Position numbers and translations under genes: made by a program. This document shows, piece after piece, positions 1 through 8,556 of a DNA stretch of 64,000 nt. The notes under the pieces were generated by a model. The model saw nothing but the letters and a program-made list of their open reading frames with translations, was not told where the DNA came from and searched no databases. The DNA comes from Rhizohabitans arisaemae (GTDB lineage Bacteria; Actinomycetota; Actinomycetes; Streptosporangiales; Streptosporangiaceae): positions 186,001 to 250,000 of the forward strand of contig NZ_BLRH01000029.1 in assembly GCF_025996515.1 (NCBI RefSeq). The letters are read 5' to 3'. The first letter of the stretch is position 1. The number at the start of each line of letters is the position of its first letter.

Positions 1-309
1 GTGGACGTGGCGCGCGGCGGGCGGGGGGAGCCGGAGGCGGGTGAGGACGTCGACCTGACCACCCCGGTGGACCGGCGTACCGTGCTGCTCCTGGTCGGCT
101 TCTTCCTGGCCAACGCCGCCCTGATCGAGCCGCTCGGCTGGGTGATCAGCGGCGCCGTCCTGTTCTGGGGTTCGGCGTTCGCCCTCGGCAACCGGCACCA
201 CGTGCGCGGCCTGGTGATCGCGGGGGCACTCTCCCTCGGCACCTTCTACGCATTCGCGATCGGTCTGGGCGTCAACCTGCCGGCCGGAGTTCTGCAGGGG
301 ATCCTCTAG
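1..309 (+). CDS. tctB: Tripartite tricarboxylate transporter small membrane subunit TctB (5' part cut off)
   Basis: Visible part is 102 codons with about three hydrophobic segments (residues ~28-47, 48-62, 70-92) and a conserved-looking C-terminus ([10 protein letters not shown]) typical of TctB. TctB proteins are usually ~150 residues with four membrane segments, and the residues before the first visible segment look like a cytoplasmic loop, so the real start is probably left of the window and the GTG at base 1 is not it. TctB is the small membrane subunit that works with TctA and a periplasmic/lipid-anchored binding protein TctC to import carboxylates. Its stop overlaps the GTG of tctA by one base, so the two are translationally coupled. 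Family assignment rests largely on the TctA neighbour. Confidence 0.8.
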   Translation: MDVARGGRGEPEAGEDVDLTTPVDRRTVLLLVGFFLANAALIEPLGWVISGAVLFWGSAFALGNRHHVRGLVIAGALSLGTFYAFAIGLGVNLPAGVLQGIL

Positions 310-1808
310 TGGAGAATCTGAGTCACCTGCTCGACGGGTTCGCCAACATCGTCTCCCCGATCAACCTGCTCATGGCCTTGATCGGGGTGGTCGCGGGCAC
401 CGCGGTCGGGGTGCTCCCCGGCATCGGTCCCGCCATGACGGTAGCCCTCCTACTGCCCATCACGTACGGGCTGGAGCCGACCCAGGCGTTCATCCTGTTC
501 GCCGGGATCTACTACGGCGGCATGTACGGGGGATCGACCACGTCCATCCTGCTCAACACGCCCGGCGAATCCTCCTCGGTGGTCACCGCGATCGAGGGGA
601 ACCTGATGGCCAAGGCGGGACGCGCCGCCCAGGCCCTGGCCACGGCGGCGATCGGCTCGTTCGTCGCCGGCACCCTCGCCACCCTGGCCCTGGTGTTCGT
701 CACCCCCGTGGTGGTGGACTTCGCGGTCGGCCTCGGCTCGCCGGACTACTTCGCGATCATGATGCTGGCCTTCCTCGCGGTGTCGATCGTCCTCGGCACC
801 TCGCGGGTGCGCGGCTTCGCGTCGCTCCTCGTCGGACTGGTGATCGGGCTGATCGGGATCGACCGGGTGACCGGGCAGCAGCGGCTCACCCTGGGCATCC
901 CGGAGCTGGCCGACGGCATCGACGTGGTGGTCGTCGCCGTCGGGATCTTCGCCGTCGGCGAGGCGCTCTGGGTCGCCGCCCACCTGCGCCGCAAGTCGGT
1001 CGCGGTCATCCCGGTCGGCCGTCCGTGGCTGAGCCGGCAGGACTGGCGGCGCTCCTGGAAACCCTGGCTCCGCGGGGCCGCCCTCGGCTTCCCGTTCGGC
1101 GCGGTCCCCGCCGGAGGCGCCGAGGTCCCCACCTTCCTCTCCTACGCGGCGGAGAAGAAGCTCACCAAGCACCCCGAGGAGTTCGGGAAGGGCGCCATCG
1201 AGGGGGTGGCCGGGCCGGAGGCCGCCAACAACGCCTCCGCGGCGGGTTCGCTGGTCCCGATGCTGGCCATCGGCCTGCCCACGACGGCGGTCGCCGCGGT
1301 GATGCTGGCCGCGTTCGAGTCGTACGGGATCCAGCCCGGCCCGCTGCTCTTCGAGCGGGAGCCCATCCTGGTCTGGACGCTGATCGCGAGCCTCTTCCTC
1401 GGCAACCTGCTCCTGCTCGTGCTCAACCTGCCCCTCGCCCCGGCCTGGGCCCGGCTTCTGCGGATCCCCCGCCACTACCTGTACGCCGGCATTCTCTTCT
1501 TCGCCTCCATGGGGGCCTACGCGGTCAACGCCAAGCCACTGGACCTGGTGTTGCTCCTGCTCCTGGGGTTGCTCGGCTTCGGCATGCGGCGGTTCGGATT
1601 CCCCGTCCTCCCGCTGATCGTCGGTGTCATCCTCGGTCCCCGGGCGGAGCTGCAGGGCCGGCGCTCCCTCCAGCTGTCCGGCGGCGAGCTGTCCGGGCTG
1701 ATCGGCGGACCCGTCTCCTACACGATCTACGCGATCATCGCGTTGATCCTCCTCTGGCCGCTGCTCAGAAGGCTGCCGATCTTCACCAAGCCAAGGAGGC
1801 CCGCATGA
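309..1808 (+). CDS. tctA: Tripartite tricarboxylate transporter large membrane subunit TctA
   Basis: 499 residues, the usual size for TctA, with about a dozen hydrophobic helices. The signature region near residues 33-55 ([17 protein letters not shown]) is the conserved TctA glycine/proline-rich motif, and a second half-repeat is seen around residues 320-345 ([13 protein letters not shown]). TctA forms the sodium-coupled translocation channel for carboxylates captured by TctC. GTG start overlaps the tctB stop by 1 bp; the stop overlaps the next gene by 4 bp (ATGA), so tctB-tctA-usp is one operon. No TctC gene is visible; it may lie upstream of the window. The substrate cannot be told from sequence. 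Confidence 0.93.
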   Translation: MENLSHLLDGFANIVSPINLLMALIGVVAGTAVGVLPGIGPAMTVALLLPITYGLEPTQAFILFAGIYYGGMYGGSTTSILLNTPGESSSVVTAIEGNLMAKAGRAAQALATAAIGSFVAGTLATLALVFVTPVVVDFAVGLGSPDYFAIMMLAFLAVSIVLGTSRVRGFASLLVGLVIGLIGIDRVTGQQRLTLGIPELADGIDVVVVAVGIFAVGEALWVAAHLRRKSVAVIPVGRPWLSRQDWRRSWKPWLRGAALGFPFGAVPAGGAEVPTFLSYAAEKKLTKHPEEFGKGAIEGVAGPEAANNASAAGSLVPMLAIGLPTTAVAAVMLAAFESYGIQPGPLLFEREPILVWTLIASLFLGNLLLLVLNLPLAPAWARLLRIPRHYLYAGILFFASMGAYAVNAKPLDLVLLLLLGLLGFGMRRFGFPVLPLIVGVILGPRAELQGRRSLQLSGGELSGLIGGPVSYTIYAIIALILLWPLLRRLPIFTKPRRPA

Positions 1809-2191
1809 CGGTCCTGGTGGGCTACGTCCCGTCCCCGCAGGGCGAAGCCGCCCTGCACGCCGGGATCTCCGAAGCCCGGCGCCGCGCCGAACCCCTGGTG
1901 GTGGTGAACACCGCCAGGGGCGACATCCCGGCCGACCCGCGGCTGGCCCCCGAGGAGGACCTCGACCGGGTCATGCGGATCCTCAACCATTCGGAGGTCG
2001 TCTTCGACCTGCGCCAGGTCGCCGGGGACCCGGCCGAGGAGATCGTCGAGCTGGCGGCGGACCTGCCCGCCTCCGTGCTGGTCATCGGCATTCGCCGCCG
2101 CAGCCCCGTCGGCAAACTCATCATGGGCTCCACCGCCCAGCGCGTCCTCCTCGACGCCCCCTGCCCCGTCCTCGCCGTCAAATCCCACTGA
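1805..2191 (+). CDS. Universal stress protein (UspA family)
   Basis: 128 residues, one Usp domain. The ATG at 1805 overlaps the tctA stop by 4 bp and removes a long non-homologous leader in the same frame. The C-terminal stretch [18 protein letters not shown] (about residues 95-112) followed by APCPVLAVK matches the G-2x-G-9x-G(S/T) nucleotide-binding signature of ATP-binding Usp proteins. Usp subunits are commonly fused or coupled to transporters and are thought to modulate them in an ATP/AMP-dependent way. Here the coupling to tctA suggests control of carboxylate uptake, which is inference. Confidence 0.9.
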   Translation: MTVLVGYVPSPQGEAALHAGISEARRRAEPLVVVNTARGDIPADPRLAPEEDLDRVMRILNHSEVVFDLRQVAGDPAEEIVELAADLPASVLVIGIRRRSPVGKLIMGSTAQRVLLDAPCPVLAVKSH

Positions 2192-2241
2192 TCGGTGCGA
2201 CCGGCGCGCGTCTTGAGTCCGCGGAGTCAGCCGAACACAGG

Positions 2242-4239
2242 TCAGGGCCAGGTGGAGTGGAGGCCCTTGTGGTAGTGGGATTCCATGGACTCCTTGCCGA
2301 TGGCGGCGAGGATGCGCTGTTCGCATTCGACGCGGGCCGCGGCGACTTCGGGGGCGGTGAAGCGGTCCCGGCCGCCCGAGGGGGTCCACAGGCGTCCGCT
2401 GGTGCCGAGGAGGACGGCGGCGTGCTCGGGGTCGCCTTGGGCGGTGACGGCGATGGCCAGGGCTTCCAGGGCGAGCGCCATGTTGGAGCTGTCGTTGAGC
2501 TGCTGGCTGCCTTCGAAGGCGGTACGGGCGTGCACGGCGGCTAAGGCGTGGTCTTCGGCGGCCAAGTGGACGAGCGACTTCATATAGTGCCCCCAGGAGT
2601 GGAACTTCTGTTCGCCCCGGCGTAGCCCGTCGGCCCTGATGTCCTCGGCCAGGGCAGCCGCGTCGCCGTACGAGGCCGTGACGACCTGGGCGAACACCAG
2701 GGCGGCTCGGGCCAGCAGCCAGACGGCCTCCTGGATGCCCTCGCGCCACGGGCGGACCGTCAGGGAGGCGAGCTGCTCCAAGCCGATGCCGGGCTGCCCG
2801 TCCATGGTCCGGTGGGTGCCCTCGATGTAGTCGGCGGCCCCTGTCGCGGCGGGATCGGACGCCGCCGAACGGCACTCGCCGATACAGCGGCCGATCCCCT
2901 CAAGATCACCCTGGAAGATCATCACAAGGCCGAGCGCCCAGGCCGCCCTGACCCGCAGCGGGCCCGGCGCGGCGTCGTGGTCGAGCGCCCGTTCCAGATA
3001 GGCGCGGCCTTCGCGTTCATACTCGCAGGAGAACCAGAAGAACCAGAGGCAACCGGCCAGCTCCAGCGCGCTCGAACCCGGCTCGGCCAGGCAGGTCTCC
3101 ATGGCCAGCCGCACGTCGGGATACTCGTCGGCGAAACGGTGGTACCAGCCGACCTGCCCGGAGCCGGTCCACTCGGGGAAGGCGCGGCGGGCCAAGGCCA
3201 GGTAGTGGTCGCGATGCCGGGTCAGCAGCGCCTGGGTCTCCCCGAGCTCGCCCAGCCAGGCGGCCCCGTACTCGCGCAGGCTGTCCAGCAGCCGGTACCG
3301 CCCGCCGCCGCGGACCACGACGGACTTGGCGACCAGGCTCGCCAGCGTGCCCGGCACATCCCGCACCGGACCGCCCCCGCAGACCCGCTCCGCCGTCTCC
3401 AGGTCGAAGCCCGCGGCGAACACCGACACCCGGGCCCACAGCAGCCGTTCCGCCGGGGTGCACAACTCGTGACTCCAGCCGATGGTGGTCCACAGGCTCC
3501 CGTGGGGGGCGAGCACCGTCGACTCCCCGTGCGCGGGCGGGCCGGGCCGACCGGCCAGCTCGTCGGCCGTACGGTCCCGGAGCTGGGCGGCGGCCAGCTC
3601 CAGCGCGAGCGGTAAACCGTCCAGTCTGCGGCAGAGCCGGGCCACGGCGTCGGCGTTGGCCGAGGTCAGGGCGAAGCCGGGGACGTGCCGGCGGGCCCGG
3701 TCGACCAGCAGCGTCACCGCGTCGTAGCCGGCCGGGTCCGCCTCCTCCGGGGGAGCGGGGAGGGGGGCGAGCTCCACCAGGGCCTCGTTCCCGACCCGCA
3801 GCGGCTGCCTGCTGGTGGCCAGGATCCGGACGTCCGGACAGGAGCGCAGCAGCGTGGTGACCAGCAGCGCGCACTCGCCCACCACATGCTCGCAGGTGTC
3901 CAGGATGAGCAGGCACCGCCGTCCGGCGAGATGCTCCACCAGCAGGTCGATCATCGGCCTGGCCGTCTGGTCCCGCGCCTTGACCGCCAGCCCGACGGCG
4001 TGCGGGACGAGGGCGCCGTCGCGGAGCGGGGAGAGCGGCACCAGCCACACCCCGTCGGGGAACCGCTCGGTCGCCTCGTCTCCGGCGCGCAGCGCGGTAC
4101 GGGTCTTCCCCACGCCCGCGACGCCGGTCAGCGTCACCAGCCGGAAGATACGGAGCAGGCGGTCGATCTCGTGCAGCTCCTCGTGGCGTCCGATGAAGCG
4201 GGGAAGCTCGGTGGGCAGGCTGCCGGCCGTCGTGTCCAT
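2242..4239 (-). CDS. STAND-type ATPase with TPR region (AfsR/LuxR-like, no DNA-binding domain)
   Basis: 665 residues. N-terminal NTPase: Walker A GVAGVGKT at residues 39-46, Walker B LLILD ending at D114, sensor-like ILATSRQPL at ~136, and a GLPLALELAA motif at ~208-217, as in AfsR/MalT-type STAND regulators. The C-terminal ~250 residues are alanine-rich helical repeats resembling TPRs. Proteins with this architecture normally carry a LuxR-type HTH at the C-terminus or a SARP/BTAD domain at the N-terminus; neither is visible here, so it may act through protein contacts rather than DNA binding. Divergent from the SpoIIE-type phosphatase gene across a 146-bp gap. Start ATG at 4239 is preceded by a GAGGAG-like site. 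Confidence 0.85.
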   Translation of the reverse strand: MDTTAGSLPTELPRFIGRHEELHEIDRLLRIFRLVTLTGVAGVGKTRTALRAGDEATERFPDGVWLVPLSPLRDGALVPHAVGLAVKARDQTARPMIDLLVEHLAGRRCLLILDTCEHVVGECALLVTTLLRSCPDVRILATSRQPLRVGNEALVELAPLPAPPEEADPAGYDAVTLLVDRARRHVPGFALTSANADAVARLCRRLDGLPLALELAAAQLRDRTADELAGRPGPPAHGESTVLAPHGSLWTTIGWSHELCTPAERLLWARVSVFAAGFDLETAERVCGGGPVRDVPGTLASLVAKSVVVRGGGRYRLLDSLREYGAAWLGELGETQALLTRHRDHYLALARRAFPEWTGSGQVGWYHRFADEYPDVRLAMETCLAEPGSSALELAGCLWFFWFSCEYEREGRAYLERALDHDAAPGPLRVRAAWALGLVMIFQGDLEGIGRCIGECRSAASDPAATGAADYIEGTHRTMDGQPGIGLEQLASLTVRPWREGIQEAVWLLARAALVFAQVVTASYGDAAALAEDIRADGLRRGEQKFHSWGHYMKSLVHLAAEDHALAAVHARTAFEGSQQLNDSSNMALALEALAIAVTAQGDPEHAAVLLGTSGRLWTPSGGRDRFTAPEVAAARVECEQRILAAIGKESMESHYHKGLHSTWP

Positions 4240-4385
4240 GCTTCTCCTCGGCTTCGTTGCGTATCAGGCCCACAGCGGATGGTACGCATAGTTACCATTG
4301 GTCACTGGTCGATTCCAGAGAGCGGTTCCATCGCGCGATTTGAATAAGGGATGCGAGGCAACTCCTTCCGGACCGGAGGCGAGCC

Positions 4386-5123
4386 GTGGCGCCAGCGATG
4401 CCAGAGCGCTGCGGTTCACTGTGCGTGGAGGCGCGCCACACCCCTGCGGAGGGCGCCCCCGTCGGCGGCGACCTGTACGACGTGATCGACACGATGTACG
4501 GCGTCCGCGCGATCATCGCCGATGTGACGGGCCACGGGAGACTCGCGGCGGCGCTCGCCGGGGAGGCGCGGAAGGCGTTCGGCGAGCTCGCGCCGTCCGA
4601 GCCCCGGCTGCTGGGGCTGGCCCGCAGGCTCGACTCGTTCGTCACCGAACGGGTGGGCCGGTCGTATGAGACCTTCGTGTCGGCCGCGCTCGTCGAGATC
4701 GGCCGGGACACCGCCGACCTGCTGGTGTGCGGTCATCCGGTTCCGCTGATGGTACGTCGCGGCCGGGTGTGGCCGGTCGGTGTGCTGGACGTGGCGCTCC
4801 CCCTGGGGCTGTGGCGGCTCACCGGCGGAAACGGCTCCGAGCCGACGACCTTCGGCTTCACCCCGGGTGACGCTCTCCTCATGTACACCGACGGCGCGAT
4901 CGACGCGCGGGACGGTACGGGGAAGACCTACCCCCTTGAGAGCCGGCTAGCCGGGCTCTGCGCCGAGGATGCGGCGGGGTTGCCGGCCAGGTTGGAGGCC
5001 GAGTTGCTGGCCCACAGCGACGGTCACCTCAACGACGACGTCGCCCTGCTCCTCCTGCGGCACGAGCTGTACCAGGCCGAACTTGGCGGACGCCGCCCCC
5101 CGCAGGGCGAACGTCGCCGCTGA
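4386..5123 (+). CDS. SpoIIE-type PP2C serine/threonine phosphatase
   Basis: 245 residues, a bare PPM/SpoIIE phosphatase domain. Metal-binding motifs: GGDLYD (residues 27-32), DVTGHG (46-51), MYTDGAIDARD (166-176) and NDDVALLLLR (216-225), so both catalytic metal sites look complete. GTG start at 4386 follows a GGAGG site at about -7. Such phosphatases dephosphorylate anti-anti-sigma factors of the SpoIIAA/RsbV type in actinomycetes. Most family members carry PAS, GAF or response-regulator sensors; this one has none, so it would need a partner for input. No anti-sigma or anti-anti-sigma gene is adjacent. Lies divergent from the STAND ATPase gene. Confidence 0.9.
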   Translation: MAPAMPERCGSLCVEARHTPAEGAPVGGDLYDVIDTMYGVRAIIADVTGHGRLAAALAGEARKAFGELAPSEPRLLGLARRLDSFVTERVGRSYETFVSAALVEIGRDTADLLVCGHPVPLMVRRGRVWPVGVLDVALPLGLWRLTGGNGSEPTTFGFTPGDALLMYTDGAIDARDGTGKTYPLESRLAGLCAEDAAGLPARLEAELLAHSDGHLNDDVALLLLRHELYQAELGGRRPPQGERRR

Positions 5124-5143
5124 CTCCCCGGACCGTGTTGTCT

Positions 5144-5163
5144 GGGTTATCAGTCTGTAACCC
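5144..5163 (+). terminator. Short hairpin after the phosphatase gene
   Basis: GGGTTA, 8-nt loop, TAACCC, starting 21 bp after the phosphatase stop. No U-tract follows. Weak candidate terminator. Confidence 0.35.
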
Positions 5164-5295
5164 CTGAATGGTCCAGATATCCATTTGATGGAATCAATTG
5201 TCGCAGGTTGCTTTTGTCATGCCATCTATGGGCGATATTTGAGCAGTTCACTAAATCTCAGGACTTATCCGGTGCGGGATGAGAATATCTTTGTC

Positions 5296-5820
5296 ATGCT
5301 TCCGCTCCAGAGAGTGGCCATCGGGCTGATCCTCGCGTTATTCGCGCTGCGTATCGGTGTATTCGATGTGCTGGTCGACTTCGCGGGATGGGCCCTTGTG
5401 GTCTCCGGCCTGTCACGAATGGAATCGGTGGTGGGCCCCGCGTTCACCCAAGCGAGGCGCCTCGCCGTCGTCGTCTGCGTGTTCTCGCTCGGCGATCTTT
5501 TCGGATTCACCGCGAACCCGGTGATCGGCTTGCTCTACCGATCGCTCTCCCTGGCCGTGATCTGGCTGGTGGCCGGAGCCCTCATCGACAGAGCACGCGA
5601 TTTCGGAGACGCGTATGTCGCCTCGACTTTTCACCTGATCCGCGGGACGTTGCTTCCTTTTGGGCTCTTGGGAGGCTTGAGCGCCTTCTTCTTGCCCCAA
5701 TACGTAGCCGTCTGGCTCGTTGTCGGCATCATCTACATCATCGTTGCCGTCTGTCTCATCGTCGAGCTTCATCGCGCTCAGCGTCAGCCGTACCTCAATT
5801 GGCCGCCTCCAGCGGCTTGA
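5296..5820 (+). CDS. Multi-pass membrane protein of unknown function
   Basis: 174 residues from ATG 5296 (LPLQRVAIG...), with about five hydrophobic segments (residues ~6-28, 45-65, 66-87, 105-125, 130-155) and a short polar tail. The frame is open back to a TTG at 5185, but residues encoded there are polar and unlike a membrane N-terminus, and GGGATGAG lies ~10 bp before 5296; the start is therefore probable, not certain. Codons ending in A/T are clearly more frequent than in neighbours, suggesting a different origin. No recognised family. It stands alone, ending just before a perfect 26-bp palindrome. Confidence 0.6.
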   Translation: MLPLQRVAIGLILALFALRIGVFDVLVDFAGWALVVSGLSRMESVVGPAFTQARRLAVVVCVFSLGDLFGFTANPVIGLLYRSLSLAVIWLVAGALIDRARDFGDAYVASTFHLIRGTLLPFGLLGGLSAFFLPQYVAVWLVVGIIYIIVAVCLIVELHRAQRQPYLNWPPPAA

Positions 5821-5876
5821 CGACGATGAGAGCTCAGAAGTCGAGGAGGCCGGCGGGGTCAAAGGAGATTGTTCGG

Positions 5877-5902
5877 GTACGGCCTGCGGCCGCAGGCCGT
5901 AC
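5877..5902. terminator. Perfect 26-bp palindrome between convergent genes (also a REP-like repeat copy)
   Basis: GTACGGCCTGCGG followed directly by its reverse complement. It lies between the 3' ends of the membrane-protein gene (plus) and the beta-helix gene (minus), so it could terminate both. It is also the most complete copy of the dispersed GGTACGGSCTGCG repeat family found elsewhere in this window. Confidence 0.55.
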
Positions 5903-5982
5903 GTCGTGAAGCGGGTTTGGACGCGGGTCGGAGGAGGGGCAAGCTCCGAGCCCCCGAGGTTCAGAGCCTGCCCTGTGGTGCG

Positions 5983-7665
5983 TCAGTGGGTTTGCTTCAA
6001 CCCGGCGTGGGCCACGATGTCGGCGACCGCGGGATCGTCGTCGAACTTCTCGGCCGGCAGGACGGTGTTGCCGGAGGCGGTTACGCCTTCGGGGGCTTCA
6101 CCGGGGTCGGCGTCCCAGATGTTGCCGGTGTAGGTCACGTTCTCCATGGGTGGATAGACGGTGAACACCGCCGGTTTGTCGGCCCGGTGGACCACGTTTC
6201 CCTTGACGGTGACCCAGGTGGCGCCGTAGTCGGTGTAGAGGCCGAAGTTGTACGGCGTGATCACGTCGCGGACGACGTTGCCCTGGACCAATGCTCCCTC
6301 GGTGTCCGAGGTGCCCTGATTCCCGGACAGGTAGATGCCGCCGCCGTCGGCCAGCACCTGCATCGTGTCGTGCACGAGGTTGTTCAGCACCTGCGGGGCG
6401 TGGCCCTCGTTGACCACGATGCCGTTGTGCGGCACGTCGTTGATCTGGTTGTGGGCCAGGACGGTGTGCCGGGTCCCGGACAGCAGAACGGCGGGGGAGC
6501 CGCGGTAGTCGCGGCCGATGTGGTGGATGTGGGTGTTCTCGATGCGGTGTCCGCGGGCGCCCGTACCGATCACGACACCGCCGCCGGACACGTCGTCGAT
6601 CTCGGCGTCCCGCAGCACGTTGTCCGTCCCGTCGCCGCGGAACTCCAGCGCGACCGTCCCCAGACGGGTGAACCGGCAGCTCTCCAGGGTGACGCGTGAG
6701 CAGTTCTCGAAGACCACGTTCCCGGGCATGGCCACGGCGTCGCCGGGGACGATGACATGACCTCCGTCGTCGCCCCCGAACTCCACCGTCTGCAGCGGCC
6801 CGCCGTCGTAATAGCCGTTGCCGTGGTAGTGCAGGAACCCCTCCGGCGTGCCGGGCCGCAGCCAGGTCGCCTCCGCGAAGACGATGCCGCGGAAGACCAC
6901 GTCGCGGGCTTCCCGGGCGTGCAGGAGCGTCTCCAGAACGGGCACGACCACGTCGTCGAGGTCTTCGCCGGGGAACGGCAGGTAGTGCAGGACGCCGTCG
7001 CTCAGCGCGAAGGTGCCCTCGGTCAGGAAGGCCGGACTGTTCTCGGCCCTGGTCGGGCTGTCCACCCCGTAGATCTCGCCGGGGCCTTCCCAGGAGAGAA
7101 CCGACCGGTAGAGCCGGGTGGCCCAGTCGAAGGCGGGTTGTGCCATGGTGACGACGGTCGCGCCCCCATCCCCGGCGGTGATCTTCGAGGCCGGGATCCG
7201 CGCCTCGGACCAGGGGTAGACGCCCGAGTAGACGAATTCCACCTGCCCGCTCCAGCGCTGTGCGCCGGTGCCGTCGACGAGGTAGCCGGTCTCGGTCCTG
7301 GTCGGCATGACGTCGAGGGTGACGGCGGCCCGTTCGGCTCGGCGCCCGGAGACGTAGAGCTGGCGGGTGGCGAGGCCGGGGACCTCGGCCCGCCAGACGC
7401 CGTCGTCGTCCAACCGGCCGGTGATCCGCCGGCCTCCGCTGATCACGACCTTTTCCGCTTCGGGGGTTCCGTGGCGGTAGGCCTGGTAGACGACGCCGGA
7501 GTCGGCGGCGGAGAGCCGGAGCGGTTCGGTGAGGCGGTGGGTGCCGGCCCGGAGATTGACCACGGTGCCGGGTACGGCGGTCTCGCGAGCCCGGCCGAGT
7601 GTGGCGAAGGGGTGCTCGATCGTGCCTGGGCCTGAGTCGTCTCCCGCCGGATCGACGAAGAGCAT
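5983..7665 (-). CDS. Right-handed parallel beta-helix repeat protein
   Basis: 560 residues from ATG 7665 (LFVDPAGDDSGPGT...), preceded by GAGAGGA at -8; the frame stays open upstream but that extension is low-complexity and crosses the divergent regulator's operator. The N-terminus has the typical opening of pectin-lyase-like folds (DPxGDDSGPGT..PFATLGRA). Residues ~290-520 contain repeated short beta-strand/Asn turns (NTHIHHIGR, NQINDVPHNGIVVN, NLVHDT, GNVVRDV) of the parallel beta-helix. Such proteins bind or cleave polysaccharides; no signal peptide is visible and no lyase catalytic set can be assigned from sequence alone. Divergent from a TetR regulator with a strong palindrome between them, so probably repressed by it. 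Confidence 0.85.
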   Translation of the reverse strand: MLFVDPAGDDSGPGTIEHPFATLGRARETAVPGTVVNLRAGTHRLTEPLRLSAADSGVVYQAYRHGTPEAEKVVISGGRRITGRLDDDGVWRAEVPGLATRQLYVSGRRAERAAVTLDVMPTRTETGYLVDGTGAQRWSGQVEFVYSGVYPWSEARIPASKITAGDGGATVVTMAQPAFDWATRLYRSVLSWEGPGEIYGVDSPTRAENSPAFLTEGTFALSDGVLHYLPFPGEDLDDVVVPVLETLLHAREARDVVFRGIVFAEATWLRPGTPEGFLHYHGNGYYDGGPLQTVEFGGDDGGHVIVPGDAVAMPGNVVFENCSRVTLESCRFTRLGTVALEFRGDGTDNVLRDAEIDDVSGGGVVIGTGARGHRIENTHIHHIGRDYRGSPAVLLSGTRHTVLAHNQINDVPHNGIVVNEGHAPQVLNNLVHDTMQVLADGGGIYLSGNQGTSDTEGALVQGNVVRDVITPYNFGLYTDYGATWVTVKGNVVHRADKPAVFTVYPPMENVTYTGNIWDADPGEAPEGVTASGNTVLPAEKFDDDPAVADIVAHAGLKQTH

Positions 7666-7680
7666 GGAGGTGTCCTCTCG

Positions 7681-7717
7681 TGTATACGCTGTATACATTT
7701 GATATACAGCATATACA
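7681..7717. promoter_or_regulatory. TetR-type operator between beta-helix gene and regulator
   Basis: Inverted repeat TGTATACGCTGTATA (7681-7695), 7-nt spacer, TATACAGCATATACA (7703-7717); arms match at 14 of 15 positions. It is an AT-rich island in GC-rich DNA, 16 bp upstream of the beta-helix start and 15 bp upstream of the regulator start, so one bound repressor could control both. Confidence 0.75.
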
Positions 7718-7731
7718 TGGAAGGGGGCAAG

Positions 7732-8556
7732 ATGGTGGATCCGGAGCGCAGTACCGAGTTGCTGTGGGGGCGCAGGCCGGGGCGCGGCCTCACCCTGGAG
7801 CGCATCGTGCGGACCGCGATCGAGCTGGCCGACGCCGGCGGCCTGGCCGCGGTCTCCATGCGTCGGATCGCCGAACGTCTCGGCTTCACCACCATGGCGC
7901 TCTACCGTCACGTCCCGGGCAAGGCCGAGCTGATCGACCTCATGCGCGACGAGGTGATCGGGGAGGCGGAGGAGATCCGGCCCCAGGAGGGCTGGCGGGC
8001 CGAGGTGGAGGCGTGGGCGCGGGCCCAGCTGGCGTTCTACCGGCGGCATCCCTGGATGATCGAGTCGCCCGGTGCCCGGCGGGTACCCGGGCCGAACGCG
8101 GTGGCGGCCTTCGAGTGGGCGCTGGAGACGGTGTCGCGGACCGGGCTGCCTCCCACCGAGGTGGTGGCCGTGGTCACCATGGTCGGCACCTTCGTGGAGA
8201 GCGCGGCGCGGCAGGTGGTGGAGACCGAGCTCGCCGAACGGCGCACCGGTGTCAGCGAACAGGAGTGGTGGGGGGCCCGCGACTCGCTCTATGCGCACCT
8301 GGACCGGTATCCCACGCTCAACCGCATCTACCTGGACGGGGGGTACGACGCGCCGTTGGATCCGTTTGAGTTTGGCCTGCAGCGGGTGCTCGACGGCATT
8401 GAGGTCCTCGTGCGTGACGAAACTGGTGACGAAAGGCGTGACGAAAGTCGGTGTGTGGTCTGCGGTGAGGCCGTTGCCGCCGCTGCCACGGGCCGGCCGA
8501 GGGACTACTGCTCGCGAGCCTGCCGGCAGCGCGCCTACCGGAAGCGCAAGGGCTGA
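7732..8556 (+). CDS. TetR/AcrR family regulator with C-terminal Cys-rich (zinc-knuckle-like) tail
   Basis: 274 residues from ATG 7732, chosen because GGAAGGGGG ends 4 bp upstream; earlier in-frame TTG/ATG codons lie inside the operator. N-terminal HTH about residues 20-66 (ERLGFTTMALYRHVPGKAEL). The middle matches the TetR_C ligand domain (HPWMIE..., GTFVESAARQV). The last ~35 residues carry CxxC...CSRxCRQRAYRKRK (CVVCG, then YCSRACRQRAYRKRKG), a putative zinc-binding tail as seen in some actinobacterial regulators. The linker is encoded by three in-frame copies of GTGACGAAA spaced 12 bp. Expected to repress the divergent beta-helix gene and itself. Confidence 0.9.
   Translation: MVDPERSTELLWGRRPGRGLTLERIVRTAIELADAGGLAAVSMRRIAERLGFTTMALYRHVPGKAELIDLMRDEVIGEAEEIRPQEGWRAEVEAWARAQLAFYRRHPWMIESPGARRVPGPNAVAAFEWALETVSRTGLPPTEVVAVVTMVGTFVESAARQVVETELAERRTGVSEQEWWGARDSLYAHLDRYPTLNRIYLDGGYDAPLDPFEFGLQRVLDGIEVLVRDETGDERRDESRCVVCGEAVAAAATGRPRDYCSRACRQRAYRKRKG

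Noticed and set aside
450-1475. Long minus-strand open frame opposite tctA
   Set aside because: Arg/Gly/Pro/Asp/His-rich composition typical of an antisense shadow in GC-rich DNA; the plus strand encodes a clear membrane protein.
8414-8446. Three GTGACGAAA repeats considered as a CRISPR-like or iteron array
   Set aside because: Only three 9-bp units at 12-bp spacing, inside a coding region and in frame; explained as a protein linker repeat.
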